A stretch of 64,000 nucleotides of DNA from a virus, in IMG/VR virus record IMGVR_UViG_3300010354_000051, positions 1 through 64,000 of that record; one strand, 5' to 3'. Numbering within the stretch: position 1 is the first letter of the stretch; each line of letters opens with the position of its first letter. The notes beneath the pieces were generated by a model. The model was given only the letters and a program-made list of their open reading frames with translations, searched no databases and had not been told where the DNA came from. This document shows positions 49,289-60,600 of the stretch, in pieces. Both the position numbers and the translations under genes were made by a program.

Positions 49289-52200
49289 ATGGCAACTAAG
49301 TTTGATACCGGTTTAACTCTCTCCGGTCAGACGTTAATAGAATCTCTAACGAAAAAGATTAACAAGAGGGAAATAGACAAAAAGTATATAGGTTTGCAGA
49401 GATCGCTAGCTCTGTCCGACCTGACCAATCGTAGCCAAGCTCTGAATAATATACTGAGCGGAATCAGCAATCTTGAGACCTCGGAGAGAAATCAATATGG
49501 GAGTATTTTTAACTCGTCAGATTGGAATGTTACTGGTGATTTTATACAACAGGGAATTAACAAAAACTTCCTCAGCCAGTTAAATTTCAGTAGCAGTTTG
49601 CAGGGGCAGGTCTCGGTCACTCCGCGAATTAGGATACAAGATCAGATCACTTCCCTTAATTCTTTCTATGGCGAAGGTAGTTTTCCTGGTTACCATAACG
49701 GACTCGATGCTCAGTTTTACAAACCGCCCCAGCCCGCCCACAAGGGGTTTATTAAGTTTGACTTTAATGACCTGACTGGTAGTGTAACTGTAAGCGAGCT
49801 GATTGGTACAGACGGAGTAACAACACTCTCACCCTCCAGTTTGCTAAATGGCAAGTCTCAAATAGTTGTTATTTTAGATAGTTATACAGCTAGTTCGGGG
49901 GAGAAGATTTCTCTAACGGGGGTGGAAGTGAACCTCAAGTTGGTCTCTCCTACTACATGGTCAGTGAGTCAAGGTCTGAGTAAGCTTATTGCTGTAAAAA
50001 ACTCTTTGATCGGGTCTGATGTGTTCTCAGGTCTGGCTTTTAGGTTTTCTCAGGAGTACACGCTACTAAACCCGCCTCCTTGGTTTGCCCAATCTCCCGC
50101 AAACGCTGCGGTTGAAGCAGGTGCTGATGATTTAAATCCGGCCACATCCCACAGGCTATTGGTTGAGTCAAATGGGTCGTATGTGCCGGTAAAAAATAAG
50201 GGGTACTGGTATACTAAATCGGCTATTTTTGACCGCTGGTCGGCTAATGAGCAGGGGTCTATAACACTTGTACAAACAGATTATAATAAAGTTTTTGTTC
50301 TAGACTCCAATATGGAGTGGAAAGAACCCCCTACCGAACTCAAGTCAGAAGTTGGTAATTGGGGAGTGAGATGGGACGGTTATATTAAAATTGTTCCGGA
50401 TAACTATTTGTTCCAAGTGCAGACAAATGTCTTGGTGAAGATAGATATGGCTATAGGGGCTAATAGCTCCTGGGTGAATGTATTTGACAGCACTTCCGAC
50501 CCGGTTTTGTCTGATGTGGAGAGCGGCTATGTCTCCTCTCAATCTTTTGATGGCTCGACTATATCCGAACAGTTTAAATACTATACCTCGGCTGTTGATT
50601 GGAGCGCGTATGTACCTATAACAATACGGATGTATTACGGGCAGGCTGACAGAGCATTCCCTAACATACTATCCCCCCAACAACCTAATCTTTTTATAAA
50701 AACTACCACCCTTACCACACCTGTTGCGTATTCCGATGCGAATTATGAAATAACAATAGCTGGTTCGGACGTTAGCGGCTGGACTATTACCAGTCCGGCC
50801 CTTGCTGATATAATCTCAGCTCTGCAAAATACTCAAATCTCCGTAACTTATACAATAACTGGTACGGCTTCTGGGAGCGTTCTGCCCGTGCCCGTGCTAA
50901 TTAATATGACCACGGATGGGACAACCGTTTCCAGTATTAGCCAGTTAGGTCTAGATCCGGGGAGCTATGTGCTAAAGTTGACCCCGTATCGGTCTGACTC
51001 TTATATTAGAAATGCTAAGCCGTTATGGAGGGGTAGGTTAGCTTCCCCGTCACCCGACCATCAGAACTATAGCGATATGACAGACGGGAGCTTCTCTCCC
51101 GATTTGCTCAAAACCAGTTTTGACATGAGGCCGGAGTGGTGGAAGATAACTCGCGGCCACCCGTATAACATCGCTCTGCCCCCATCACGTACCAACACTC
51201 CTCTGGACGGTTTTCTTACAAATAAGTTTAAGCCTGTATTAAGTTCTGAGGCTACTGGAGTCGGGCTTTATGGATCGGGTGACGGGGTAACATTCTCATC
51301 TCGACCAAACATTATATGCGGTGAAGCCAGGTATAGCACTTCAGACCCCTTGGGATCAAACTATACCGGAATCAGGCTTTTGTCCAATAGTTTCGGCGAG
51401 GGAGGTAGGCTAATTGTTAACGCACTACCTTTAAATAACTCTCTGTACAACAGCCCTGATTTGCTAGGTCAGAATGACCTGGGCGGTTCTCCCAATCATT
51501 TAACAGCCGGATCAACTAATCTAATCAGCTATATAGCCAGGTTATATTTGAGAGAGACTGCTTCTCCAGCAGATTTGTACAATAAGTACTATTTAATAGC
51601 TAATCCTACTCTGGCTACGGCTAGTGATGATCCGACTGCCTGGGGGCTGCCACCTTTCTCAAGCCCTTTGTGGTTGTCTCCAATCACCGTTTTTGTGGTC
51701 AGTGTAGCGGACGATCTACTTTTTACAACCAATGTAAAGAGTTTAGTCTCTCCGTTAACACTATCCGTGGAGAAGAAGACAGTGTCAGGGTTTGATCTGC
51801 TGTGTTTCACTACTACACAGAGCTCGATATTAGTTGGCGGGTCGGAGAAAGTAGACTTTGCTTCTAAGTATGTAAATTTCTACACCGAGTCGAATATAGC
51901 CTTTCAGTACGGCAGAGTAGATACTGGAGACTCGTTGTCATTTGCTGATTGCTTAAAAATTACCTATGTAAATAACGAACTACAGCCCTTGGATAGTGAA
52001 GTACCCCGCCCTCCTTCAGATAGGGTGACGCCGTTCGGATTTGACAGACCGCAGTTTACTAAGGACTTGTGCTACCCACCTTATGTAATTAACAATCCGT
52101 TACTATCTGACATAGCCGTCGAAGATACAGCCCTTTATTCAGCTCCTGCTGGGAACTACGACGTTTTCTGGGGAGATAATACTAAAGCAGCTTTGGGGGG

Positions 52201-52423
52201 CAATACCCTAACCCTGCTGCAGAAGTTAGAATTTCAGTCATACGATAAGACCTCCGTTCAAACTGTCTCTAATGTAACCCTGCAAACATCATTCTATACA
52301 CATAAAATGAAGATTGAATTGCCTATTGATACGGACGTATACGATCAAGACGTTACTGAGTTTTTCGGCAATGGGGAATCAGTTAAGGACTCGTTTTACC
52401 TATTTGTTAGCTTAAATGGCTAG
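49289..52423 (+). CDS. Giant virion adhesin with PA14-like region
   Basis: 1044 residues. The N-terminal ~80 residues are helical (LIESLTKKINKREIDKKYI). Around residues 305-400, GYWYTKSAIFDRWSANEQG, GNWGVRWDGYIKIVPDNY, LFQVQTNVLVKIDM resemble a PA14/GLEYA carbohydrate-binding fold ('vrW.Gyi.p...y.F....d......'). The rest is beta-rich with many aromatic and Pro residues (WWKITRGHPYNIALPPS). A tail-fibre or surface adhesin is the best guess. It follows phoH on the plus strand and ends tail-to-tail, overlapping the next gene by 12 bases. Confidence 0.62.
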   Translation: MATKFDTGLTLSGQTLIESLTKKINKREIDKKYIGLQRSLALSDLTNRSQALNNILSGISNLETSERNQYGSIFNSSDWNVTGDFIQQGINKNFLSQLNFSSSLQGQVSVTPRIRIQDQITSLNSFYGEGSFPGYHNGLDAQFYKPPQPAHKGFIKFDFNDLTGSVTVSELIGTDGVTTLSPSSLLNGKSQIVVILDSYTASSGEKISLTGVEVNLKLVSPTTWSVSQGLSKLIAVKNSLIGSDVFSGLAFRFSQEYTLLNPPPWFAQSPANAAVEAGADDLNPATSHRLLVESNGSYVPVKNKGYWYTKSAIFDRWSANEQGSITLVQTDYNKVFVLDSNMEWKEPPTELKSEVGNWGVRWDGYIKIVPDNYLFQVQTNVLVKIDMAIGANSSWVNVFDSTSDPVLSDVESGYVSSQSFDGSTISEQFKYYTSAVDWSAYVPITIRMYYGQADRAFPNILSPQQPNLFIKTTTLTTPVAYSDANYEITIAGSDVSGWTITSPALADIISALQNTQISVTYTITGTASGSVLPVPVLINMTTDGTTVSSISQLGLDPGSYVLKLTPYRSDSYIRNAKPLWRGRLASPSPDHQNYSDMTDGSFSPDLLKTSFDMRPEWWKITRGHPYNIALPPSRTNTPLDGFLTNKFKPVLSSEATGVGLYGSGDGVTFSSRPNIICGEARYSTSDPLGSNYTGIRLLSNSFGEGGRLIVNALPLNNSLYNSPDLLGQNDLGGSPNHLTAGSTNLISYIARLYLRETASPADLYNKYYLIANPTLATASDDPTAWGLPPFSSPLWLSPITVFVVSVADDLLFTTNVKSLVSPLTLSVEKKTVSGFDLLCFTTTQSSILVGGSEKVDFASKYVNFYTESNIAFQYGRVDTGDSLSFADCLKITYVNNELQPLDSEVPRPPSDRVTPFGFDRPQFTKDLCYPPYVINNPLLSDIAVEDTALYSAPAGNYDVFWGDNTKAALGGNTLTLLQKLEFQSYDKTSVQTVSNVTLQTSFYTHKMKIELPIDTDVYDQDVTEFFGNGESVKDSFYLFVSLNG

Positions 52424-54043
52424 AATTTTAATATCCTTTATGGTGTTGTTTTCTTTGTAGGAGAATAACGGCCACGCTTTAACATTCGAGCCGTTGAACA
52501 GAGTAGGGGTTAATGTGCGGTAGTATACAAATCCTCCGGAGGCCGGATTAGTGCCAGATATATTTTGTACTAGGGTGGAGATTTGAGTATCAAACCCTCT
52601 TATCACGCTTGTGCCGGGTTTTAAATATCCCGTGCTTATGCTGTATTTAAATTCTCCAGAAGAAGCTACTTGAGTTCCATCAAGTTTGTATATAGCCGGG
52701 CTTAGAAAGTTCTTGTCCACAAGGCTTATGAACGGTTTATCGCTAGAGCTGAAGGCTCTCTGATACTTTTCACCTGTCCACAGCCATATACCCGGAACTC
52801 TTTTCCCATCTACTGTAGTTTGTCCGGGCTGATTTAGCGTACTTAGTGTGTTAAAGGTTACACTGCTTGAATCTAAGACTCCGTCCGGATCTCTGAATAT
52901 CACCCGATACGAAGAGCTTATATTTTTGCCTTCGATAATATTATACTTGATGCCCAAAGTGTTATTCGTACCTGATTCTTCAGCCTGATCCTTTGTGTTC
53001 TGGATAAATAGTGAGAATTCGGTCTGAAGACTCTCTATTTTAGACAACAGATCTCTTAACTCCTGATACAAAGAACCGGAGACACCGTAACTATTAGAAT
53101 AGTCCCAGGATAACGATCTGCCGTCAAGATTGTATAGCTGGAGTATATTAGACGAAGTTATTGTGTCTTTTCTCTTAACAACCATCAACGGGCTATCTGC
53201 AGCAGGAATAGTGGATACCGTATTGTAAAATGAGCCTAGATAGACATATTTATTGACGTATTCATCGAACAGGAAAAATCCATTCCTCGATGAGAATTTT
53301 ACCCGGTACTTATACAAGCCGTTTTTTATATATGCCTTGGAGGAGATTTTGTTAGCGAAGAAGACTTCTTGAGTTAGGAAATTAGTAGTATAGCGGATAC
53401 ACTTGCTATCCGCAGCTACTTCATCACCTACACACCCCAGTATAAGTTCAAGTTCTTCTCCGGCTATATACCCGGACCCAGGGTTAATTACACTAACACC
53501 CGATCCTCTACTAATTTCTCCTGCTGTATTTATAGTTAGTACAACTTGTGCATTTTTTGCTCCGGATGACTTGCCTAGTACATTGACAGTGACAGAAGCA
53601 GGCAAGGTCACTGTTGCTTCAGCCGGGGTTAACACTTTATATCTCTCCCCCAGCCCCAATAACTCCACACTAGTAATAGACCCGTTGACCGATACTTTAA
53701 TCGGAGCGCCTATTAGAACTTCTGACCCGGTTCTTTTATCGAAGCTGGATAGAAATGATTCGAACCAAACCAGATTCTCATTGGTAAAAGTTATTCCATT
53801 TGTTAGAAATTTAGTCCGCAAGGTTACATTTCCGGCAGAGTCGGAAATTGGCGAATTAAATATGCCGGAGATCTGGTTAGCATTGCTAAGATCCGCCGAA
53901 GAGATTTTTGATTCTAGCCTGCTAGCAAAGGAGAAAAGAAGTATGTCTTCCTGGACCTGAGGTCCGTACAACTTCTGAACGGCTTCTTTGGAGTTAATAC
54001 CACCTTCAGACAGGTTATTTTTAGTGTAAAGTCCGGTTGCCAT
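52412..54043 (-). CDS. Virion structural protein
   Basis: 543 residues, unrecognised. Beta-rich, with repeats of the type 'INTAGEISRGSGVSVINPGSGY', the 'G.v..v.v.npGsGY' pattern found in many phage tail and surface proteins. A short helix near residue 345 (LYQELRDLLSKIESLQTEF) separates two beta parts. It starts 8 bases after the upstream giant gene. Host-binding or tail-accessory role is likely; specific function unknown. Confidence 0.6.
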   Translation of the reverse strand: MATGLYTKNNLSEGGINSKEAVQKLYGPQVQEDILLFSFASRLESKISSADLSNANQISGIFNSPISDSAGNVTLRTKFLTNGITFTNENLVWFESFLSSFDKRTGSEVLIGAPIKVSVNGSITSVELLGLGERYKVLTPAEATVTLPASVTVNVLGKSSGAKNAQVVLTINTAGEISRGSGVSVINPGSGYIAGEELELILGCVGDEVAADSKCIRYTTNFLTQEVFFANKISSKAYIKNGLYKYRVKFSSRNGFFLFDEYVNKYVYLGSFYNTVSTIPAADSPLMVVKRKDTITSSNILQLYNLDGRSLSWDYSNSYGVSGSLYQELRDLLSKIESLQTEFSLFIQNTKDQAEESGTNNTLGIKYNIIEGKNISSSYRVIFRDPDGVLDSSSVTFNTLSTLNQPGQTTVDGKRVPGIWLWTGEKYQRAFSSSDKPFISLVDKNFLSPAIYKLDGTQVASSGEFKYSISTGYLKPGTSVIRGFDTQISTLVQNISGTNPASGGFVYYRTLTPTLFNGSNVKAWPLFSYKENNTIKDIKILAI

Positions 54044-54051
54044 TGTTCTTA

Positions 54052-57000
54052 CTAAGCTAGTTTTAGAATTTGGTTAGACTGGTTTCTCCAGCATGTTCCA
54101 GCTCCTACCGTACCTGGACATGAAGGCAAGAGTTGCCAGCCTAGTTCTGTAATCGAAGCGTTGCGGGTTGTTACGTTGGTGTAAGTTATATTCACCGAAG
54201 AAGATGTTGTACTTGGAGTGACATAAGTGAAGCCAAAAGTGATAGAAATCCCGAACAAGTTTTTATAGCTCACCCCTAGCGGGTCTTCGCTAATAGATTG
54301 AGTTTGCTTAATTTGTGTTTTGTAATATGTCCCCGAGACCAGCGATCCGGCAACTTGATAAGTTTGCGGCCCGATTAAAGTATAAGTAAATGTAGTAGCG
54401 CCAGTTATTTGATTAGTTGTCTGCCTCTCAGAGTAGACTTGGAAATTCTCATTCCGGAACAGGGATATGGTTTCCTGTCTACCTGCAGTGATTACGGTTG
54501 GGAAAATATCCTGCTGGGTATAATTGGAGTACCGGTCGGCCGATGTTAAGTTATTGCCATTTAGTCTGACCTGGCAATTTCTATACACCCTGAGCTTATC
54601 AATCTCGACAATCTCTTGAACAATTGTCCTTATTGTTGATACCGATAAGGCGTTATTAGTCAAATCGACTACAATCCTTCTATTACTCCCCTTAAAGATT
54701 CTGGCAAAAGTACCAGTGGCATAAGAAGATATTGCGTTTTGCTTAAGATTTATTAAAGTTATAAGGTTGAGGTTAGTTCTTATACTAAAAGTACCGGATA
54801 GCCTACAATTCTCTGCACTGAACGAGGTTAGTTTAGTGTAGCCAAGGCGGAACCAGTTCGATATGTCAATTGACGATCTGGTAAAGTACAAAGTTGATGG
54901 TAAAGTGCCAGGTATATCCGCACTTATAATAATCTCCGTGCTGGTTACTGACATTACTTTGGCTAATTCTGGGCCAGTCTCACTCGCTCTTACCGAATCA
55001 TAAACCATCACTTTTTGGTTAAGGGCGGTAGGCCCGGTTAGAGAGTATACGGCATCGTCGGGTGAAGAGGCCGGTACTTTTCTGGTGATTGAGAGACCGG
55101 TTAAGGCAGTGCTGGGTTGTCTGCTAAGAACGCAAGCTCCTCTTAGCGATTGGACTCCCCAATCAGACCGGTAAACACTAGGCAAAGAGTTATCTAACTT
55201 TACAGAAACTACAGGGGTCTCTGTAACACCTTCGAAAGAGGGCAATAATGCTCCGCCTCCACTCGGATTACAGTTATCTGCAGTTATCCTAGTTATATCT
55301 CTAGAGAAATACTGGTTAGATGTTGTAATGGACAGCGGGCTAATATCATAAAATCCTGACGAGTTTATGGTTATCGCCACATCTTTTCTCTCGGTATCTG
55401 GGAAATACCGAGAAGGGAAAGTTGGGAAACGGCCGGTGAAGTTAGATTGCCTGACATCTATCGTATCTAAATAATGTAAGTTAATAAGGTCATTTTTTCT
55501 AAACCGGTAAGGGTTTGAAGAGAACCCAAGTGATAGGGTTTTTAAGTTGTGTTGGTTAACTGGGCCTCGGGCCGGAGCAAAAGTCACCGGTAGGAAGAAG
55601 TCTACTCCGTTGTCAGTTACGGGGAGTAGGTTGTCGCAAGCTCCCAAGTCTAATGTAACTAAACTACCAGTTTCAGTTGCCGGATCTGTACCTAAAGACG
55701 GAACTTTACCTTCTGTAAAAGAGCTGCCAAGGGATAGAGTTGTTAACTTAGGTGCTTTTATGGAGGACGATAACAGGTCGAACTTCACCCCTCCTCTTGA
55801 GGCCGGTGCTTCAAGTGTGACAAGAGAATCCCATTGGCCGTTTTGCAGATTTACAAAAACAGAAGTTCGGGTGAGTGAAATGCTGACCGAGCTGCTTCTC
55901 CATGCTGACCAGTCTTCACCTACCGGGTTGTTTATGTATCCGGTCGATTCAAAAAGTGAAGCACCGCTTCTTGTAGTGCCTATGTTAAAAGACACTATAC
56001 GGTATTTTGATATATGGCCGAAGTTTGTCGGGTCTGTCGAAGTACCTATTTGTGTAATATCTCCTTTGCCGCCTGAGTTATAAATATCGTAACTTATAAG
56101 AGACCCGTTATTGTTAATTTTGGGTAGATTTCCATACAAGAAGCGGGAAAACGGACGGGTCAAGTCTCTATTAGACCATGTCAACACTCTAAGGTTAGGA
56201 AATACATCATCGAGTCGTGGAGAATACCCTTTAAACCTGTCCCCTAGTACCAGCTCTTCCATCGAGCTAAATTGTCTATAATCGACATTAGCTACCCGAC
56301 CAGACTCATTTAAGACATACTTTCTAAACAGTGCGTCAGACCAGTCGTTACCTGCCTCGTTTACAAAAATTCCTTTTCTGGGTACGGTTAGATAGCTGAC
56401 CGCAGTGCATTGAGGGGTAGAGGCAGAGGGTAAAAGAGTTGGGTCTCTGTAGTCAAACCAGCCCATAACTCCCGACTTCCAGACATCCCCTGACTTGCTC
56501 AAGTCTAGCCTTCTAAGTTTATTTTTTAAAGTCTTGAGCCAGAGGGGTAGTATAGTCATCGACCCGCCGACCATTGTAAAACTTTCTAGGTTATCATATC
56601 CAATCAGGCCCAGGTCTTTTCTATCCTGAGTCTCCCTTATATCTATACCTGAAAACTCAATAGCTTTTACTTTTACCGGATTGACATAGAGGTAGAGGTA
56701 TAGGTCATAGATTGTTTGATAACCTGTTGCTGTAATGTCAATATTTACCGTGTACTGTAAAGATCCGGAAGCCTGAGCTACGGACACCACAGGGAGAAAG
56801 TCGACTGCGGGTGAATTGGGTCTTTTTTGCAGAGGTTGGATCTGGAACCCGTAGAAATACGGGCTGTTCGAGTCGGTGAAAGTGAACTTAATTGTCCCGG
56901 TGGACATTCTGCAAAGCACTTTCAGCGGTGTATTTTTAGTCGAAAGTAGCTTGAGCGGAGTACTAGTCCCGGAGTTGTTGTCGATGTACATGTCCAGAGA

Positions 57001-57639
57001 ATGGCTAGGACTTTCCACTATCTCCGGACGCGGCAATACACTGTTTAGAGGTAGAAAGATTCTATTTACATGAGATCTTCTGCGAACTCTAACACTTCCA
57101 GCATAACTTGCATTCTTAAAATAGCCCAGGTTGACCGGATCTCCTTCCGAGTTAAACAGGCTGTTTCTAGAGGTCGATACCGCTACTAGTTTTCTAACCG
57201 GGTTGCTAAATATCGTGTCCCCTATAGTATTAGTCAGATACTGAGCACCTTCGCACTGAATGGACCCATTGAAAATAATGACGTTTGGGTAGTTTACATA
57301 CGGAGAACCTTCGCCGCCTAGTGGCAGAGACGGGGAATAATAATCCTTTGAATCGTATAAACTAGTCGGAATCTGATACACATATATTTCACTTAACTGC
57401 TGAAGAGCGGGTAGCAGAGTTTTTTCTAACCCAGAACAGAATCGAAAATCCTCTCTATCACTTAACTGCCCACTAAGACCGTACAGCGAGTCCAGAACCT
57501 CCGGGCTCAGCCCCATATTCCTAAGTGCTGTCCTTTTGTCCGACTCAAAAATCTCTGACAGGTTCTGGAACCCGTCTGAAACCAGTCCAATATCCGGACG
57601 AGCTGCTTCTCTAAAAGTAAAAAAGGACTGTTCGGCCAT
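54052..57639 (-). CDS. Giant virion protein with leucine-rich-repeat-like solenoid
   Basis: 1195 residues from ATG 57639; an in-frame TTG two codons upstream is rejected. Long stretches have LRR-like periodicity: LESFTMVGGSMTILPLWLKT, LRRLDLSKSGDVW, MEELVLGDRFKGY, LRVLTWSNRDL, LTTLSLGSSFTEG, LVTLDLGACDNLL, LKTLSLGFSSNPY, LDTIDVRQSNFTG, LTSFSAENCRLSG, LITLINLKQNAIS. These repeat about every 20-60 residues with beta-rich inserts. LRR solenoids bind proteins or glycans, so this may be a receptor-binding fibre. LRR virion proteins are uncommon. C-terminal ~140 residues are Thr/Ser/Tyr-rich strands. Confidence 0.6.
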   Translation of the reverse strand: MAEQSFFTFREAARPDIGLVSDGFQNLSEIFESDKRTALRNMGLSPEVLDSLYGLSGQLSDREDFRFCSGLEKTLLPALQQLSEIYVYQIPTSLYDSKDYYSPSLPLGGEGSPYVNYPNVIIFNGSIQCEGAQYLTNTIGDTIFSNPVRKLVAVSTSRNSLFNSEGDPVNLGYFKNASYAGSVRVRRRSHVNRIFLPLNSVLPRPEIVESPSHSLDMYIDNNSGTSTPLKLLSTKNTPLKVLCRMSTGTIKFTFTDSNSPYFYGFQIQPLQKRPNSPAVDFLPVVSVAQASGSLQYTVNIDITATGYQTIYDLYLYLYVNPVKVKAIEFSGIDIRETQDRKDLGLIGYDNLESFTMVGGSMTILPLWLKTLKNKLRRLDLSKSGDVWKSGVMGWFDYRDPTLLPSASTPQCTAVSYLTVPRKGIFVNEAGNDWSDALFRKYVLNESGRVANVDYRQFSSMEELVLGDRFKGYSPRLDDVFPNLRVLTWSNRDLTRPFSRFLYGNLPKINNNGSLISYDIYNSGGKGDITQIGTSTDPTNFGHISKYRIVSFNIGTTRSGASLFESTGYINNPVGEDWSAWRSSSVSISLTRTSVFVNLQNGQWDSLVTLEAPASRGGVKFDLLSSSIKAPKLTTLSLGSSFTEGKVPSLGTDPATETGSLVTLDLGACDNLLPVTDNGVDFFLPVTFAPARGPVNQHNLKTLSLGFSSNPYRFRKNDLINLHYLDTIDVRQSNFTGRFPTFPSRYFPDTERKDVAITINSSGFYDISPLSITTSNQYFSRDITRITADNCNPSGGGALLPSFEGVTETPVVSVKLDNSLPSVYRSDWGVQSLRGACVLSRQPSTALTGLSITRKVPASSPDDAVYSLTGPTALNQKVMVYDSVRASETGPELAKVMSVTSTEIIISADIPGTLPSTLYFTRSSIDISNWFRLGYTKLTSFSAENCRLSGTFSIRTNLNLITLINLKQNAISSYATGTFARIFKGSNRRIVVDLTNNALSVSTIRTIVQEIVEIDKLRVYRNCQVRLNGNNLTSADRYSNYTQQDIFPTVITAGRQETISLFRNENFQVYSERQTTNQITGATTFTYTLIGPQTYQVAGSLVSGTYYKTQIKQTQSISEDPLGVSYKNLFGISITFGFTYVTPSTTSSSVNITYTNVTTRNASITELGWQLLPSCPGTVGAGTCWRNQSNQILKLA

Positions 57640-57657
57640 GAGCAACGAATCTATATA

Positions 57658-57666
57658 GCTTTTAAC
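57658..57666 (-). promoter_or_regulatory. Variant of recurrent element (GTTAAAAGC)
   Basis: Eight of nine bases match; lies 18 bases before ATG 57639 in the 34-base gap, supporting that start. Confidence 0.45.
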
Positions 57667-57673
57667 GCTCTGA

Positions 57674-60600
57674 TTACTGTTCTGTGTAATTCAGTGAGAG
57701 GTAGATCTCATTGTCTGACCCGGAATGGTTAGTTAAAGATCGAGCTATGAAGAATGTCGCCAGATTGCCCTCGTCATCATTTATGATGCTCTCTGCAGAG
57801 ATGTTAAAAATATCTTGTAAGTTGATTTCGGTAGAGGTATTGGCTGAGACGTAGTAGGTGGCTAGAGAGTCTCCTGAATCAGAAGTCAGCCAACGAATCG
57901 GGTACTCAGAAGGGGTGAATATGCCAGCCGAATTGGCTCCGCCCGAAGTTAAAAAACTTCCACATTTTTTAGGGGAGTTGTGGATAGATTTGCGCGTGTT
58001 CAGGCTGTCCTCTTGCGGGTCTATAGTAGGGGCGGTAGACAGACCGAATTTGTCCTGGGCTGTGTAAGTTCGGATTGCTTTTACCACGCCATCTGTTTCA
58101 GGAACAGAGGCCCATTCACCGTGAGAATCAACACCGGTATCGGAGATAGACAGCGTGCAGCGGTGGGGGGTAAACGGCTCTACTTTTATCCCTTCTGAGG
58201 TCTTTTGACCGATCCAAACCCCGCCCAGACTAGCTCCTTGCCTACCCTGCAGAAACACTCGGACAAAGGGCAATGAGCCCGGAGCTATCTTTGATGTAAT
58301 GATGCTGGTGACATTCAGATCTCTATTTATGTGACCTATGTATATTGTTCGGTAAGACACACTGACTAGTGAACTGGTGGTTATGTTTGCCGGTAATGTG
58401 GTTCCTATGGGCAGTAAGAATTGGGTGACATCTCCCACCACTCTAACAACACCACCAGTAGTTGTGACATTGCGTACAAATGAGCCCTGGGTTATAGTAA
58501 CCACATAAGTTTGTGACCCGAGGTTGGGCCAGGGTGTCGCATTATCACTCAGGTAGTAGGTTGTTACAGAGGTGGCCGGATTGACTTCGGAAATAATGCT
58601 GATGTTGTCCCTGATTTCCCTACCTGCTCTGCAATACAATCCTCTGCAAGTACCTCCATCCACACCAGGAACTGATGGATAGGTTCTATCCAGCTCCGTG
58701 TCAAAATTATACCCGGAAAGCTCTCTAGTCTCGAAATTGAAAGTGTTGCGCAGTAGGTATATAGAAGTCTCGTAGTAAATTGAGTTATTGCTGTAGTCGA
58801 AGGCGAAGTCATAAGGTAAGCCCTCGTAGTAAGTTGACTGCTGGTCGTAAGTTGGTGAACTTTCAATTCCCCAGCTATTGGACAGGGTAGTAGCATACAG
58901 CGGGCTGGATACGTCTGTACTCGGCCAAGCCAAACCAATCCTCAGCGATGAAGAGTGAGCTGGTACGACAGTAGTATCCATGTCACCCCCGGTCCAGAAA
59001 ATATAAAACTCACTACTAACCACATCTATCGTACTGAGCAAGATTTGATCTCGTCTGAAATAGTCAAATTCTATATCGTAACCGTCAGAGTAGTTGTCAA
59101 CTAAGGGGAAAGTGAACGGCAGATAGACTCCATCCGGGCTGGGTAGTTGCTTACTGCTGGACAAATTTAATATCCCGCTTTTATCTCTGGTCAGTTTAAC
59201 AGTTACGTTGTCTTGGCCGAAATCTTTTTGATTATCAGCACACAAGACAAACATATCTTTGCCCAGCGCTCTGACGGACTGCCCGCCTATACTCGTCCAG
59301 TTATTACTATCAAACGGGCTCCTGAAATTACCAGCGGAAGGACCGTTGTAAGTAGCTATTGCCGTATGAGTTCTGCCGTCATCGGATGCAATACCTAGTT
59401 CGGGATAGTCCAAGGTATAAAACGGAGTGATTGCAAACTTACCCCTCATACGTCTTTCTTCGGGCAAAGCATCCCAAATATACCCTTCCTGGTGAGAGAA
59501 AGCCCACTCCGGACAACCTCTTTGCCGAACGATTTTAATCTCACAGTCCTGTTGGCTCCTGACCATGAGCTTGTCGGGGAAAATCTCCTTCTTATTGAAG
59601 AACTGGTTTCCAAACCGGTTAATAATGTATTGCTTGGGTTTTATACCCAATACGGTAACCCAGTCAATAGCGTTTATGTTGGTTTTTATTTCGCTAAACT
59701 CAGGGCTGGGCAAATAACGAACACGAGACTGAGCATTTAAACTATATAAAGTCCCCTTGTCATAGCCGTCGATGTAGTAAGACGCACCGTACTTAGACAG
59801 GTTTTGATTTACCCTGATCGTGGATGAATCACTTACCTTCAGTCGATATTTGAAGTAGAAGAAGGGGTCGGCTAGACACGGTCTGCCTAATTGGTTCTCT
59901 ATAACCAAAGTGTGCATAGTTACCCATCTACAATCTCCGCTTCCAGTGGGCACATACGCATAGAATCTCGCCCCGATAGCACCGTACCAGCCGAATTCAA
60001 TCTTGTACATGGTAACCGTATCCGGGTTCAGGAAATAACCACTTTTCCCCTCTCCACTAAGGGGATCACCGTTCATATACTTTTGCTCGATTACAGTCTC
60101 GTACTGAGTCAGACCGTTTACCGTCACAGCCTTGGTATTAGCCGCATAGTTTGCATTAGCTAAGAACTCTGTACTTTCCAGGGGCACGGTAGACCGTCTG
60201 ACGATAGAGAACAGTGAACCGTTTGTCAGCCTGAACATGTAAGAATCGGTAAGATTCTCCACACCGAATTCGAGCACAGTTCCTGGCCCAGCCCCTATCT
60301 CACTAACCTTTACGCCATAAGTAAATCCGCTTATGCGCCCTGGCTGGTATCTAAAAGCCCTGATTGATTTTATAGTCACCTCACTGCTTATACCCTCTAT
60401 CCCGCCTATTTTGTTGTTGTTAGTAGGCAGGTTGATTTGCTGACCGAAGGCTTGAGAAGGCCAGAAGTTGGTGAATGTGTTGTTGATTTTGTCCGGGACT
60501 AGGGGGGTGTCCAGAACAAAATACGGTAGTTTCAGGTCTTTCTCTACCTGGGTTATGGTAGACTCGTTGGCATGGACGGTAAATTCCCAATCCTTTAGAT

